A DNA stretch of 64,000 nucleotides, taken from assembly GCF_003171675.1 (NCBI RefSeq), contig NZ_QFZQ01000001.1:682001-746000 (forward strand), written 5' to 3'. This document shows positions 38,779 to 48,264 of the stretch, piece by piece. The translations under genes and the position numbers were made by a program. Numbering within the stretch: position 1 is the stretch's first letter; every line of letters starts with the position of its first letter. The notes under the pieces were generated by a model. The model had not been told where the DNA came from, made no database searches, and saw only the letters and a program-made list of their open reading frames with translations. Origin of the DNA: Reichenbachiella versicolor (GTDB lineage Bacteria; Bacteroidota; Bacteroidia; Cytophagales; Cyclobacteriaceae).

Positions 38779-38944
38779 CTCCCTGCATAATTTTTTGCAC
38801 TCCCTGCAGAGCAGGAAGGGTGCCAAATAGCGCAGGGAGCATGTCTTCCTCGGCAGGGAACAGTTAAATTGACGCAGGGCGAAAGGTTTATTCTGAAGGA
38901 AGCCTACATTATACTACAGGAGACCCAAAAATCGACGCAGGGAG
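38779..38944. repeat. Intergenic patch of GCAGGG/CCCTGC repeats
   Basis: The word GCAGGG (often CGCAGGGAG) occurs near 38832, 38853, 38873 and 38938, with CTCCCTGC in the opposite sense at 38779 and 38800. The pair around 38796-38826 (TTGCACTCCCTGC / GCAGGAAGGGTGCCAA) can form an imperfect hairpin. The spacing is irregular. The patch sits in a 393-bp gap between two rightward genes and is more GC-rich than its flanks. Nothing else was recognised in the gap. Confidence 0.6.
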
Positions 38945-39158
38945 ACTATAATTGTCACTTATCTTCTATTAATGAAATGATCAAACGTTGAAATAACTTC
39001 CTCTGCTCCAGAAGAGATTATTTTCTGCATAAATCAGAGAGGTAATAAATAAACTGATCCAAAGAGCTTTCACATAGTAGTAGACTTTCTAAGCCATAAA
39101 ACCAGTTAAACTTTGAACTTTTCCGCTCGGCTCATACATTTGCCGAAAATTCAATGAT

Positions 39159-39650
39159 ATGCTACAAAGAGTACAATCAATATTTCTATTTTTTACTGCG
39201 GCTTGTATGATTACTATCTTGTTCTTCCCGATGTGGCAGAAGCTAGATGTTGATAAAAATGAAGCCATGACCTTGACAGTGATGTCACTTAAACTAGAGA
39301 AAACAGATATCGAAACAGGCGAAGTAGCTGTCATATCAGAAAAAAACACCATTTACATTGCAGTGCTCTGTATCCTGGGCGCTGCTATAGCTATGTACTC
39401 TATTTTCAGATACGATAATAGACTATTCCAAATGAAACTCAATGCCGTCAATTCATTAGTAATGGGAGGAGCTCTTGGGCTATCAGTTTACTTGACCATG
39501 AATGCAGAAAAAGAGTTTCTTCCAATGATAAGAGGTGAATACATGCTGGGTTATTACTTTTTTGTAGGAGGTATGATCTGTAATATCCTCGCCAATAGGT
39601 TTATCAAGAACGATGAAAAGTTGGTAAGGTCAGCTGATAGAATTAGATAA
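39159..39650 (+). CDS. DUF4293 membrane protein, 163 aa
   Basis: The protein begins MLQRVQSIFLFFTAACMI, the characteristic start of the DUF4293 family restricted to Bacteroidota. Four hydrophobic segments are visible (about 5-25, 67-85, 100-117 and 125-145) with a short loop of about 40 residues after the first. Its role is not known. It is a useful lineage marker. A strong terminator follows. Confidence 0.85.
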   Translation: MLQRVQSIFLFFTAACMITILFFPMWQKLDVDKNEAMTLTVMSLKLEKTDIETGEVAVISEKNTIYIAVLCILGAAIAMYSIFRYDNRLFQMKLNAVNSLVMGGALGLSVYLTMNAEKEFLPMIRGEYMLGYYFFVGGMICNILANRFIKNDEKLVRSADRIR

Positions 39651-39680
39651 ATAACATCCTTTTTAAATAAAAAAATTGTA

Positions 39681-39732
39681 AAAGCGTTTGCTACACTGTA
39701 GAATGAATACAGTGTAGCAAACGCTTTTTTTA
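39681..39732 (+). terminator. Strong intrinsic terminator after the DUF4293 gene
   Basis: A perfect 20-bp stem (AAAGCGTTTGCTACACTGTA and its complement) with a 7-nt loop is followed by a T tract, 31 bp past the stop codon. Confidence 0.9.
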
Positions 39733-39933
39733 TTTAATGATCTATGAATTATTTTATTAGTGATACTACTAGCCAAGTGTTTACGGGTTTCTCTTAGTGC
39801 TGAGTGAAATTTAATCACTTGTCTAAAAATAAGGTTTGTTCATCGAACAATTACATCTGCTGTTCGAAACATAAGTCATCATTGCTGCTAATTAATTTTA
39901 ACAAAATCACTTACTTATTTAACAAACAAACTA

Positions 39934-40845
39934 ATGAAACTAAAAACCTTAATTCTGGCATTTGCTGCCGTACTGACTATTTCATTTTATTCTTGTGATG
40001 AAGACTTTGATGATTCGCAGCTAACAGGCGATGTAGACTCTATTTTTACTGCAACTGATTCTATTTCGGGCGTTACTGATTCACTTTCAAATGTTACTGA
40101 TTCTTTAGATTCTCATCTTGATTCTTTGGCTACCGCTTTGGATTCAATTAATGATATTTATGGAAGTACGTACATTAAGTCTCCTTTAATTTTTAAAATA
40201 GATGGTGAATTTGAAGATGAAGAATCTGAGGAGTCTACTATTGCATTCAGTTCTACGAAGGAGTTGATCAAACTGGCTGGGCCTAAAGAGTATTTTCTTT
40301 CGATGTATGAAATTACCGACATTGATGATGTAGAAGGTCCAAGGTTCTCTCTTGAAAGTGAAGTTCCTGTTGAGGAGACTCTTGAAGGGGTCTATGGTGT
40401 TACAATTGCATTACAAGGAGCTACATCTAATACTAGTTTTGTTGGTCCTCCAATTGGAGATGTAGCTTTTATCAGTGCTGTAATTGATACAAAAGAAACG
40501 GGAGCGGCTTCAGTTCTTTACTTTAGCTATGATGTTTATGGAATCATTAGTTTAGAAGAACAAAAGACGGCTAAAATGATAAATGTAGAGAGTACATATT
40601 ATGCAGAATCTGAAGAAGCGCCAGAAGATGGTCCAGGTGATGTAATTGTTTCTCCTTTAGCAATAGAAGAAGATGAAGATTTCACTTTTGATTTCAAAAC
40701 TGTGGCACTTGATGTTGATAACAAAACTTTCAAATTCGAGGTGTCTATAGTTGATAATGATAATCTAGACTATGAAACAACTTATTCTCTTAGCTATGAC
40801 GGAGAGTTAGTATGGGGATTAGATATAGACGAGCTTCGTTTCTAA
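39934..40845 (+). CDS. Acidic lipoprotein with short coiled-coil, 303 aa
   Basis: The signal ends SFYSC (lipobox, Cys21). Residues about 35-80 contain repeated D(S)L/I...TDSL units (VTDSLSNVTDSLDSHLDSL), likely a short coiled coil or stalk. The rest is strongly acidic and beta-rich (EDEESEESTIAFSS, GPRFSLESEVPVEE, FEVSIVDNDNLDYETTYSL). I do not recognise a named family. It has its own terminator and is flanked by unrelated genes, so it is probably monocistronic. A surface or periplasmic location is likely from the signal. Confidence 0.75.
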   Translation: MKLKTLILAFAAVLTISFYSCDEDFDDSQLTGDVDSIFTATDSISGVTDSLSNVTDSLDSHLDSLATALDSINDIYGSTYIKSPLIFKIDGEFEDEESEESTIAFSSTKELIKLAGPKEYFLSMYEITDIDDVEGPRFSLESEVPVEETLEGVYGVTIALQGATSNTSFVGPPIGDVAFISAVIDTKETGAASVLYFSYDVYGIISLEEQKTAKMINVESTYYAESEEAPEDGPGDVIVSPLAIEEDEDFTFDFKTVALDVDNKTFKFEVSIVDNDNLDYETTYSLSYDGELVWGLDIDELRF

Positions 40846-40898
40846 TAGAAATAGATTCTAAAGTGTCTGTTTTGTAAGATAGATACTGTTATAAGTAG

Positions 40899-40928
40899 AA
40901 AAGCATTGGGGAGACTCAATGCTTTTTT
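40899..40928 (+). terminator. Intrinsic terminator after the acidic lipoprotein gene
   Basis: AAAAGCATTG pairs with CAATGCTTTT across an 8-nt loop and runs into seven T. Confidence 0.85.
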
Positions 40929-41085
40929 TAATTTTTGCTATACTGCCAACATAACCATCTCTATCTGACATCCTGTCACGCATTTTTGTATCATTCCTCT
41001 TTGGAACAGCTTTTGTAAATAAGCAGCTTGATGGAAAATTTAAGAATCTGTCAAAAAATAGAATCACAACAAAAGCAAAATACAA

Positions 41086-42978
41086 ATGAGCGAGAAAGGT
41101 AATATTTCGATTCACACCGAGAATATTTTTCCAATCATCAAAAAATTCCTCTATTCAGATCATGAGATCTTTTTAAGAGAGTTGGTGTCAAATGCAGTAG
41201 ATGCTTCGCAGAAGCTAAAGCAACTATCAGGAATGGGCGAGTTCGGAGGTGAGCTTGGAGACATGACTGTAGAAGTTAGTTTCGATGAGAAGGCTAAAAC
41301 TATCACTATTAGCGATAGAGGTATCGGTATGACTGCCGAGGATATCAAAAAATACATCAACCAAATCGCATTTTCTGGAGCAACTGAATTTGTAGAGAAA
41401 TACAAAGATAAAGGTGATGAGCAGCAGATTATTGGACACTTTGGTCTAGGATTTTACTCTGCTTTCATGGTAGCCGACCAAGTTGAAATTCAGTCATTGT
41501 CGCATGTGGATGGTTCGGAGCCAGCACATTGGATCTGCGATGGATCAACAGAGTTCGAAATCAAAGCAGGTACTAGAACTGAAAGAGGTACAGATATCAT
41601 CCTTCACATCAACGAAGAGTCTGAAGAGTTCTTGAATCAAGCTAGACTACAAGGTATTTTAACTAAATACTGTAAGTTCTTACCGGTTGAGATTAAGTTT
41701 GGTCAAAAAGACGAAAGTCAACCTGACGGTGAAGATGAAGAAGGTAAGCCAAAATACAAGCAGGTAAAAGTTGATAACATTGTCAACAATCCATCACCAA
41801 TCTGGACAAAGTCCCCTTCAGATCTTTCTGATGACGATTATTTGAAGTTCTACAAGGAGCTTTACCCATTTTCTGAGGAGCCATTATTCTGGATTCATTT
41901 AAATGTAGATTATCCATTCAACTTAACAGGTATTCTTTACTTTCCTAAGGTGAAGAATGATATCGAGATGCAGAAGAATAAAATTCAACTGTACTCTAGA
42001 CAAGTCTTTATCACTGATGAGGTGAAGGATGTAGTGCCTGAATTCTTAATGTTACTTCATGGAGTGATTGATTCTCCAGACATTCCATTGAATGTGTCTA
42101 GAAGCTTTCTACAGGCTGACGGTAATGTGAAGAAGATAAATACTTACATTACTAAGAAAGTAGCAGATAAGCTCAATGAGCTATATAAGAAAGACAGAGA
42201 ACAGTTTGAGTCTAAGTGGCCTGATGTTGGACTGTTTGTTAAGTATGGTATGCTTAGCGATGAGAAGTTCTATGACAAGGCTAAAGACTTTGCACTTCTT
42301 GAAAACGTGGATGGCCAGTTTTTTACTTTCAACGAGTATAAAGAGAAGGTAGAGGCACTACAAAAAGATAAAGACGATAATTTGGTGTACTTGTATGCTA
42401 CAGAGCCAGCTAAGCAGCACGCTTTTATCGAGTCTATTAAAAACAAGTCTTACGATATTTTGAAGCTAGACGGGCCTCTAGATACCCACTTCATTGGAAC
42501 TTTAGAGCACAAGCTTGAGAAGACTCAATTAAAGAGAGTAGATGCCGAAACTGTTGATAAGTTAATTGACAAAGGAGAGACACAAGAGTCTGTTTTATCT
42601 GACGACGAGAAAACTAAGGCTAAGGAAATCTTCGAAAAAGCTATTAATGACAAGAACTCAACTGTTAATGTAGAGAGTTTAGCTTCAGACGAAATGCCTG
42701 TTATTGTAACGATGCCAGAATTCATGAGAAGAATGAAGGATATGCAGCGACAAGGTGGCGGAGGAATGATGATGATGGGAGATATGCCTGATCAGTATTC
42801 AGTATCCGTCAATGCGAATCACCCATTAATTTCTAAAGTACTGAATGCTGACTCAGATGAAATTAAGGAACGTTTGGCAAGACAGTCATATGACTTGGCA
42901 TTGTTATCTCAAGGGTTATTAGAAGGGTCTGCATTGACAGACTTTATTAAAAGAACAGTTGATATTTCTGCTAATTGA
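41086..42978 (+). CDS. htpG: Molecular chaperone HtpG (Hsp90), 630 aa
   Basis: All Hsp90 landmarks are present: FLRELVSNAVDASQKL (ATP-lid start), DRGIGMT, GHFGLGFYSAFMVAD, and later LNVSRSFLQ with the catalytic arginine of the middle domain. The N-terminal ATPase, middle and C-terminal dimerisation domains fill the full 630 residues expected of bacterial HtpG. A Gly/Met-rich insert (GGGGMMMMGDMPDQYSV) precedes the C-terminal helices, as in Bacteroidota homologs. It acts in the cytosol in ATP-driven folding of client proteins. It stands alone between a terminator and tRNA-Thr. Confidence 0.97.
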   Translation: MSEKGNISIHTENIFPIIKKFLYSDHEIFLRELVSNAVDASQKLKQLSGMGEFGGELGDMTVEVSFDEKAKTITISDRGIGMTAEDIKKYINQIAFSGATEFVEKYKDKGDEQQIIGHFGLGFYSAFMVADQVEIQSLSHVDGSEPAHWICDGSTEFEIKAGTRTERGTDIILHINEESEEFLNQARLQGILTKYCKFLPVEIKFGQKDESQPDGEDEEGKPKYKQVKVDNIVNNPSPIWTKSPSDLSDDDYLKFYKELYPFSEEPLFWIHLNVDYPFNLTGILYFPKVKNDIEMQKNKIQLYSRQVFITDEVKDVVPEFLMLLHGVIDSPDIPLNVSRSFLQADGNVKKINTYITKKVADKLNELYKKDREQFESKWPDVGLFVKYGMLSDEKFYDKAKDFALLENVDGQFFTFNEYKEKVEALQKDKDDNLVYLYATEPAKQHAFIESIKNKSYDILKLDGPLDTHFIGTLEHKLEKTQLKRVDAETVDKLIDKGETQESVLSDDEKTKAKEIFEKAINDKNSTVNVESLASDEMPVIVTMPEFMRRMKDMQRQGGGGMMMMGDMPDQYSVSVNANHPLISKVLNADSDEIKERLARQSYDLALLSQGLLEGSALTDFIKRTVDISAN

Positions 42979-43026
42979 AATCAGGAATTAATAAATGAAT
43001 CAGGTGTCTGATTCATTCAAATATAG

Positions 43027-43056
43027 AAGGCTACTCGAATAGGGTAGCCTTTTGTT
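43027..43056 (+). terminator. Intrinsic terminator after htpG
   Basis: AAGGCTAC / GTAGCCTT stem followed by TTTTGTTTTTT. A second small hairpin (GAATCAG/CTGATTC, 42998-43015) lies just before it. Confidence 0.75.
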
Positions 43057-43100
43057 TTTTGGAGGTGAACCATATTTATTTTTGATTGGGGCTAAAAAAG

Positions 43101-43133
43101 AAAAACCTTGCAAAATTAATATTTGCAAGGTTT
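43101..43133 (-). terminator. Intrinsic terminator after tRNA-Thr (minus strand)
   Basis: AAACCTTGCAAA and TTTGCAAGGTTT form a 12-bp stem with a 7-nt loop. Read on the minus strand it ends in GGTTTTTCTTTTTT, 14 bp beyond the tRNA 3' end. Confidence 0.75.
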
Positions 43134-43146
43134 GTTTCTCTTTGAG

Positions 43147-43219
43147 AGCCCCCTGTCGGACTCGAACCAACGACCGCCTCATTACAAGTGAGGTGCTCTA
43201 CCAACTGAGCTAAGGAGGC
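43147..43219 (-). tRNA. tRNA-Thr (anticodon TGT)
   Basis: On the minus strand the sequence folds into a standard cloverleaf. The acceptor stem is GCCTCCT/AGGGGGC, the D arm contains AGCTCAGTTGGTAGAGC, the anticodon arm is CCTCA-CTTGTAA-TGAGG, and the T arm is GTTGG-TTCGAGT-CCGAC. The anticodon TGT reads ACA/ACG threonine codons. The CCA end is not encoded. A terminator follows. Confidence 0.95.
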
Positions 43220-43342
43220 CTTTTGTTTTGCTCTCTGTGACCCTTTTGGTCATTTGCGAGTGCAAAACTAGAGCTTTTGATTTACTGTGCAAGTGTAAGA
43301 AATGAAAAATATTACACTTTTTTGTAACTAGTTGAAAATGAA

Positions 43343-45439
43343 TTATCCAGCGTATGAAATAATTTTCAACTCTTCTTTTAGCTCAAGGAGTTCTGCTTCT
43401 GCTTTCTCAATCTTAGTTTCAAAATCAGCTAATAGAGCATTCGCGTTTTTCGAACTTGCGAAGAAACCAATGTTATTCTTCCATGTCGATATGTCGTTCT
43501 CTAGATGTTGAATCTTACGTTTCAAGGCTTGCTCTTTTCGTTGAAGTTTTTGATCTCCATGAGGGCCTGCTTTGATTCTATTGATACTGACCAAAGATTT
43601 GAATTCATCAAGTTGTTCGGTATCCATGCCTTTAGCTTGATTCATTACTTTTGATAAAGCTTCCTTGTACCTGTTCTGAATTGATTTGATTGCTTTTTTA
43701 GGTACAAATCCTATTGCATTGTATTTGTCTTGCAATTCGTAGATAGATTCAGGATCTAATTCTTCAGAAGTCGCAAGAGCTTCGATTTCGTCACATATTG
43801 CTTGTTTCTGTTTCAGGTTATCTTCGTAGCTAGATTCTAATCCTTTTGAGTTTTCTCGTTTTCGATTAAAGAATTCATCACATGCTGCTTTAAACTCCTT
43901 ATAGATTGACTCTCTTTTCTTCTCAGGAACTGGACCTACTTCTTTCCATTGCTTTTGAAGGTCTTTAAGAGCATTGGCTGTTTTATTCCAGTCAGAGCTC
44001 TCTTTTAATTCTTTAGCTTTAGATATAAGTTCCTGTTTTAAGACAAGATTCTCTTCTCGTTTATTATCAAGAGCTTTAAAGAAATCAGACTTGTGTTTGA
44101 AAAACGTTTTAAAGCCACTCCAGAATTTTCTGTTAACTTCCTTAGCCTTTTCTTTAGGCATGCTTCCAATTGCTTCCCATCTCTTTTGTAGCTCTAGGAC
44201 TTCTTTAGTTTTAGCATTCCATTCACCTATATTCTCAGAAGTGTATGACTCAAGTAATATGGCCTCTTCAGCTAGTGCTGTTTTTTTGACAAAATTTTCC
44301 TCAAATGCCTCCTTTAGGTGAGCAAAATAATCTTTTCTTTTAGCATAGACTTTGTCAGAAGCAGCTTTGAATCTTTGCCAAGTTTCTTCCTGTTGTTCCT
44401 TCGGTATAGGACCTATGTGCTTATACTCTTCATGAAGCTCATTAAGCTTAGTAATAGCTTCATTAAGGTTTTCTAGTTTATCGAGAGACTCTGCTTGCTT
44501 ACAAAGCTCCAACTTAGCTGTTAGATTCTTTTTACGATCTAATTCCTTTAGTTCAAAGTAGATGCTTCTATGGTCATAGTATCGATCCATCAAAGCATTA
44601 TAGTTAGCCCAAAGAGTCTTATTGTGTACATGAGGAACAGGGCCAATTGTTTTCCATTCTTCTTGCATTACTTTAAGCTCATTGATACTAGCAGTGTTTT
44701 CGTCATTATCAACGAAAACTCTGATTCTTTCTAGAAGCTCAGTTTTCTTGGCTAAGTTTTGTTCCTTTTGTTGTTCGAGTTCTCGAGCGTTTCTTGTTCG
44801 TTTCTCTCTGATTATTTTGAAGTAAGCTTCGAATTGTTGAGAAATTTCATCAAGACGATATTCAAAATCATCTTCTGATTCTCCGTCAGCTATAAATTTT
44901 TCGAGCGCTGTGCTTTTTTCTTCTTCAAAAATATGGTCATAGGCTTCTTTGATAGCAAAGATTGCCTTTCCTTTTTTATAACCGTCCTCGTCTTTAGAAA
45001 ATGACGCAATGGCTTTGCAAAGTTCTTTTTTACTGTAGTTAGAATAATCGATTATTTCTTCATGATCCTCTTCATGTAATTCTTCATGGTCAGAATGAGT
45101 ATTATCTTCATCTTCAGAATTAGTGGCAGCTTTGGGAGTTTCTTCTCCTATATCTGCTGTAGAATATACTGAAGCAGTGGCTTCAAGATTTTTTTCTGAA
45201 ATAGCGTTTTGAGAATCCTGGTTAACTGATTCAGATATTTCAGGTGTTTCGCCACTAACCTTTTCTGAAACTTCATTACTTAATTTTTCAGAAAAGTCAG
45301 TTTTAGTTTCTTCCTCGGCTTTAGGTGTATCTACAGCCGATTGATTTTTAGTTTCATCTGTTTTTTCAGGGGATCCCTGAACAGCCTCTGACTTTCTAGG
45401 TTGTTCTTCTAAATTGCCAGCCATTGTATTATCTTCCAT
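43343..45439 (-). CDS. DUF349 domain-containing protein, 698 aa
   Basis: An acidic, Glu/Ser/Thr-rich disordered N-terminus of about 150 residues precedes an array of helical DUF349 units. Each contains W..IG..P or WK.VGPVP motifs (EEWKTIGPVPHVHNK, RWEAIGSMPKEK, QWKEVGPVPEKKR). A coiled-coil C-terminus (KRKIQHLENDISTWKNNIGF) follows. No signal peptide is present, so it is cytosolic. The family is widespread and its molecular role is poorly defined. It is 49 bp downstream of the YqgE gene on the same strand and may be co-transcribed. Confidence 0.88.
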   Translation of the reverse strand: MEDNTMAGNLEEQPRKSEAVQGSPEKTDETKNQSAVDTPKAEEETKTDFSEKLSNEVSEKVSGETPEISESVNQDSQNAISEKNLEATASVYSTADIGEETPKAATNSEDEDNTHSDHEELHEEDHEEIIDYSNYSKKELCKAIASFSKDEDGYKKGKAIFAIKEAYDHIFEEEKSTALEKFIADGESEDDFEYRLDEISQQFEAYFKIIREKRTRNARELEQQKEQNLAKKTELLERIRVFVDNDENTASINELKVMQEEWKTIGPVPHVHNKTLWANYNALMDRYYDHRSIYFELKELDRKKNLTAKLELCKQAESLDKLENLNEAITKLNELHEEYKHIGPIPKEQQEETWQRFKAASDKVYAKRKDYFAHLKEAFEENFVKKTALAEEAILLESYTSENIGEWNAKTKEVLELQKRWEAIGSMPKEKAKEVNRKFWSGFKTFFKHKSDFFKALDNKREENLVLKQELISKAKELKESSDWNKTANALKDLQKQWKEVGPVPEKKRESIYKEFKAACDEFFNRKRENSKGLESSYEDNLKQKQAICDEIEALATSEELDPESIYELQDKYNAIGFVPKKAIKSIQNRYKEALSKVMNQAKGMDTEQLDEFKSLVSINRIKAGPHGDQKLQRKEQALKRKIQHLENDISTWKNNIGFFASSKNANALLADFETKIEKAEAELLELKEELKIISYAG

Positions 45440-45488
45440 GTGATTGTACTTTATGCAGTTAGCAATTTAGCTATTTTTTAAATCAATG

Positions 45489-46073
45489 CTAATTCAGTCG
45501 CGGGTCTGTTGGATATTTTGAGATCATTTTAAATTTCCCTCCAAGATCTTCAAGTATTGATTTCCACAACATATCTGACGGAATATCAAAAAGTTTAGTG
45601 GTTAAAGGGTTTTTATAGATAAACCATGATTTCTGATTGATTTCATCTTGAAGTTGATTAGTGCCCCAGCCACTGTATCCAATAAAGAATTTAAAATCAG
45701 ATTCGACTACAAGTCCAATATTTATTAATTCAATTAACCTGTCGTAATCTCCACCCCAAAAAAGCCCTTCATTAATTTCTTGGCCTCCAAGTAGTTTATC
45801 TTCACATCTGTGGATGAAATGTAAAGTATCCTGTTGGACAGGACCACCTATATGTATGGGGTGCTCAAAGCCTTCTACTTGTTTTACAATTTCTCCAAAA
45901 TTAACTTCAGCATTTTGGTTTAGTACATATCCGAAAGTGCCTTCATTATCATGTTCACAGATTAAAACAACAGTTCTATCAAAGTTAGGATCAGGGAGGT
46001 AGGGTTCTGATATTAATAAATCTCCTTTTTCAGGTTTCAGGTTCTGAAAGGGGTGAAAATAATCCATAGGCAA
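45489..46073 (-). CDS. yqgE: YqgE/AlgH family protein, 194 aa
   Basis: The sequence has the family pattern GDLLISEPYLPDPNFDRTVVLICEH..EGTFGYVLN near the N-terminus. It continues with IHIGGPVQQDTLHFIHR and a GYSGWGTNQLQDEI segment; these are conserved in YqgE/AlgH. Length is typical at under 200 residues. Translation may start at Met1 or Met3 (46067). The protein is cytosolic and conserved, of uncertain biochemical function; the AlgH name comes from an effect on alginate regulation in Pseudomonas. It is divergent from pdxH. Confidence 0.93.
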   Translation of the reverse strand: MPMDYFHPFQNLKPEKGDLLISEPYLPDPNFDRTVVLICEHDNEGTFGYVLNQNAEVNFGEIVKQVEGFEHPIHIGGPVQQDTLHFIHRCEDKLLGGQEINEGLFWGGDYDRLIELINIGLVVESDFKFFIGYSGWGTNQLQDEINQKSWFIYKNPLTTKLFDIPSDMLWKSILEDLGGKFKMISKYPTDPRLN

Positions 46074-46372
46074 TTCAATAATGCTATTTAAATCTGGCTA
46101 ATACCAATATATAATTCAACTACTGATTCTCAATCTCTTCAAAACTTTTACTTCTTCAAAATAGTTACATGGTTTTTTGTAAAGGTTCGTACCAACCATA
46201 GAATAATAGTTTCATTCATGTTGTAATGTCGCATATTAGCATGCATTAGGGTCAAAAAGTGCGTAGGCAATGAAAACGAAGTTCTTTTTGTGATTTGAAT
46301 CTTATTTCAAAAAGAAACTTACTCGGTGATTTATACAATATTTGTAATTATAATTTAATTAGTAAAAGACCA

Positions 46373-47020
46373 ATGGATCAAGGTAATTTGTACGATATGC
46401 GCAAGGATTATGGCGTAAGGGAGCTAAGAGAAGAAGATGTAAATCCTAATCCTTATGATCAGTTTGAAGAATGGTTTAAACAAGCAGTGAAAACGGAAGG
46501 TAGCGAGGCAAACGCATTTACGCTATCAACTATTGGAGAAGACGGAATGCCTGAAGGGCGTGTTGTATTGTTGAAATTTTATGGTGAAGACGGGTTTACT
46601 TTTTATACAAATTACAATAGTAGAAAAGCTAATGATATCGAATCAAATCCAAAAGCGGCTATGACATTCTATTGGAGAACTAAAGAACAGCAAGTACGAA
46701 TCAAAGGAATTGTTTCTAAAGTAGATCCAATAATATCAGATGAATACTACAAAGAGCGTCCATTAGGAAGTAGAATAGGTGCTTGGGCTTCTCCTCAAAG
46801 TCAAATAATACCTAATAGAAGCTTTCTTGAAGAACAGTATAAGGAGTTTGAAGATAAATTCAATTCATCTGTAGAAATTCCTCGTCCAGAGTATTGGGGA
46901 GGCTATCTAATAGATCCAACTAGAATAGAGTTTTGGCAGGGACGTTCAAGCAGACTTCATGATCGTATTGTTTATGAGAAGGATGGTGACATTTGGAAGA
47001 CCTATAGACTTGCTCCTTGA
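46373..47020 (+). CDS. pdxH: Pyridoxamine 5'-phosphate oxidase PdxH, 215 aa
   Basis: The ATG at 46373 gives a 215-residue protein, the usual PdxH length; a longer TTG-started frame adds residues with no family match. FMN- and substrate-binding motifs are present: EGRVVLLKFYGEDGFTFYTNY..RKA, ERPLGSRIGAWASPQS and EFWQGRSSRLHDRI. The enzyme oxidises pyridoxine or pyridoxamine 5'-phosphate to pyridoxal 5'-phosphate using FMN and oxygen, in the cytosol. Its stop codon overlaps the ATG of the following glycosyltransferase gene (TGATG), so the two are translationally coupled, although functionally unrelated. Confidence 0.95.
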   Translation: MDQGNLYDMRKDYGVRELREEDVNPNPYDQFEEWFKQAVKTEGSEANAFTLSTIGEDGMPEGRVVLLKFYGEDGFTFYTNYNSRKANDIESNPKAAMTFYWRTKEQQVRIKGIVSKVDPIISDEYYKERPLGSRIGAWASPQSQIIPNRSFLEEQYKEFEDKFNSSVEIPRPEYWGGYLIDPTRIEFWQGRSSRLHDRIVYEKDGDIWKTYRLAP

Positions 47021-48264
47021 TGACGCAGGAGAAAAATGTATATCTAGAAAGATACGCTGTATCTAAGACATATATTCAAGCTTCTGATTATGGAAATCCA
47101 GACATGGTTATTGTCATTCCATGTCACAATGAGCCTGATTTGATATCGTCTCTTAATTCACTTGAAAATTGTCACAAGCCAGAAGGACAAGTTAAGGTTA
47201 TTGTGGTAATAAATGCGGGAGAACATTCCTCAGAAAAGGTGAAAATGAGGAATCAAGAAACTCTATTTGAAGCTAAGAAATGGCAATATGAAACCTCTAG
47301 GAAGTATACCTATCACTTTATTCTGGATAATAAATTACCAAAAAAGCATGCAGGTGTAGGCTTAGCACGAAAAATAGGGATGGACGAGGCTGTTCGTATA
47401 TATGAATCGACTAGAAAGAATGGGCCAATAATTTGTTATGATGCAGATAGCAAATGTAGGCCAAACTATTTGATAGAGTTAGAGAAGCTATTTCGAGATT
47501 CTTCTGTAAAAGGCTGTAGCATTCATTTTGAGCATCCATTAGATGGTGATTTAGACAGGAATGTATATGAAGGAATAATAAACTATGAGCTTCACCTTCG
47601 TTGTTATGTAAATCTGCAAAAACTAAGTGGATTTCCTTATGCTCATCAGACTATTGGGTCGAGTATGGCAGTCAGATCTTCAGTGTATCAAAAACAGGGG
47701 GGCATGAATAAGAGAAAAGCAGGAGAAGACTTTTACTTTTTACACAAAATTATTCCACTAGGTGGCTTTGTAGATTTAAACACGACAATGGTAATCCCTT
47801 CTCCAAGAGTTTCTGATAGGGTTCCATTTGGTACCGGAAAGGCAATAGGCGACTGGATAGAAAGCGATCAAGATCTGTATTTAACTTATAGTCCAAAGAG
47901 TTTTGAAGTGTTAAAAAGTTTTTTTGAGAAGTCGGACACTTGGTATAGGTGTACTACATTAGAATTAGAGTATTTTAATTTATCAGTACAGATAAAGTCT
48001 TTCATTTCGAAAGAAGAGTTCATTTCCAAAATCAATGAGTTTAATAACTATTCGACAAGTTTAAAAGTCTTTCGTAACCGGTTTTTTCAATGGTTTGACG
48101 CTTTTAAGTTGATGAAGTGTGTCCATCATTTTAGGGATGAGTTTTTTGCTGATGAGGAAGTGAGGGAAGTAGCTAGGAAAATATTAAATATAAATGTTCA
48201 TTCAAATAAGAAAAACAAAGAATTACTTGAGGAAATAAGAGGGGTGGAAACAAGTTCTCATTGA
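47020..48264 (+). CDS. Family 2 glycosyltransferase-like protein, 414 aa
   Basis: A GT-A nucleotide-sugar fold is suggested by MVIVIPCHNEPDLISSLNSL at the N-terminus, and ICYDADSKCRPNYL provides the DxD-type metal site. A middle region (GFPYAHQTIGSSMAVRSS, then KAGEDFYFLHKI) resembles the acceptor-side GEDF motif of GT2 enzymes. No membrane helix is evident. The ATG overlaps the pdxH stop codon. It is the first gene of the glycan locus. Just beyond its stop the same frame continues into a LamG-domain fragment, which marks an old junction. Donor and acceptor are unknown. Confidence 0.78.
   Translation: MTQEKNVYLERYAVSKTYIQASDYGNPDMVIVIPCHNEPDLISSLNSLENCHKPEGQVKVIVVINAGEHSSEKVKMRNQETLFEAKKWQYETSRKYTYHFILDNKLPKKHAGVGLARKIGMDEAVRIYESTRKNGPIICYDADSKCRPNYLIELEKLFRDSSVKGCSIHFEHPLDGDLDRNVYEGIINYELHLRCYVNLQKLSGFPYAHQTIGSSMAVRSSVYQKQGGMNKRKAGEDFYFLHKIIPLGGFVDLNTTMVIPSPRVSDRVPFGTGKAIGDWIESDQDLYLTYSPKSFEVLKSFFEKSDTWYRCTTLELEYFNLSVQIKSFISKEEFISKINEFNNYSTSLKVFRNRFFQWFDAFKLMKCVHHFRDEFFADEEVREVARKILNINVHSNKKNKELLEEIRGVETSSH

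Noticed and set aside
40858-41115. 85-codon minus-strand frame before htpG
   Set aside because: It spans a terminator and the htpG start, with no family resemblance.
43000-43182. 60-codon minus-strand frame over the htpG terminator and tRNA
   Set aside because: It reads through the tRNA-Thr gene and two terminator stems.
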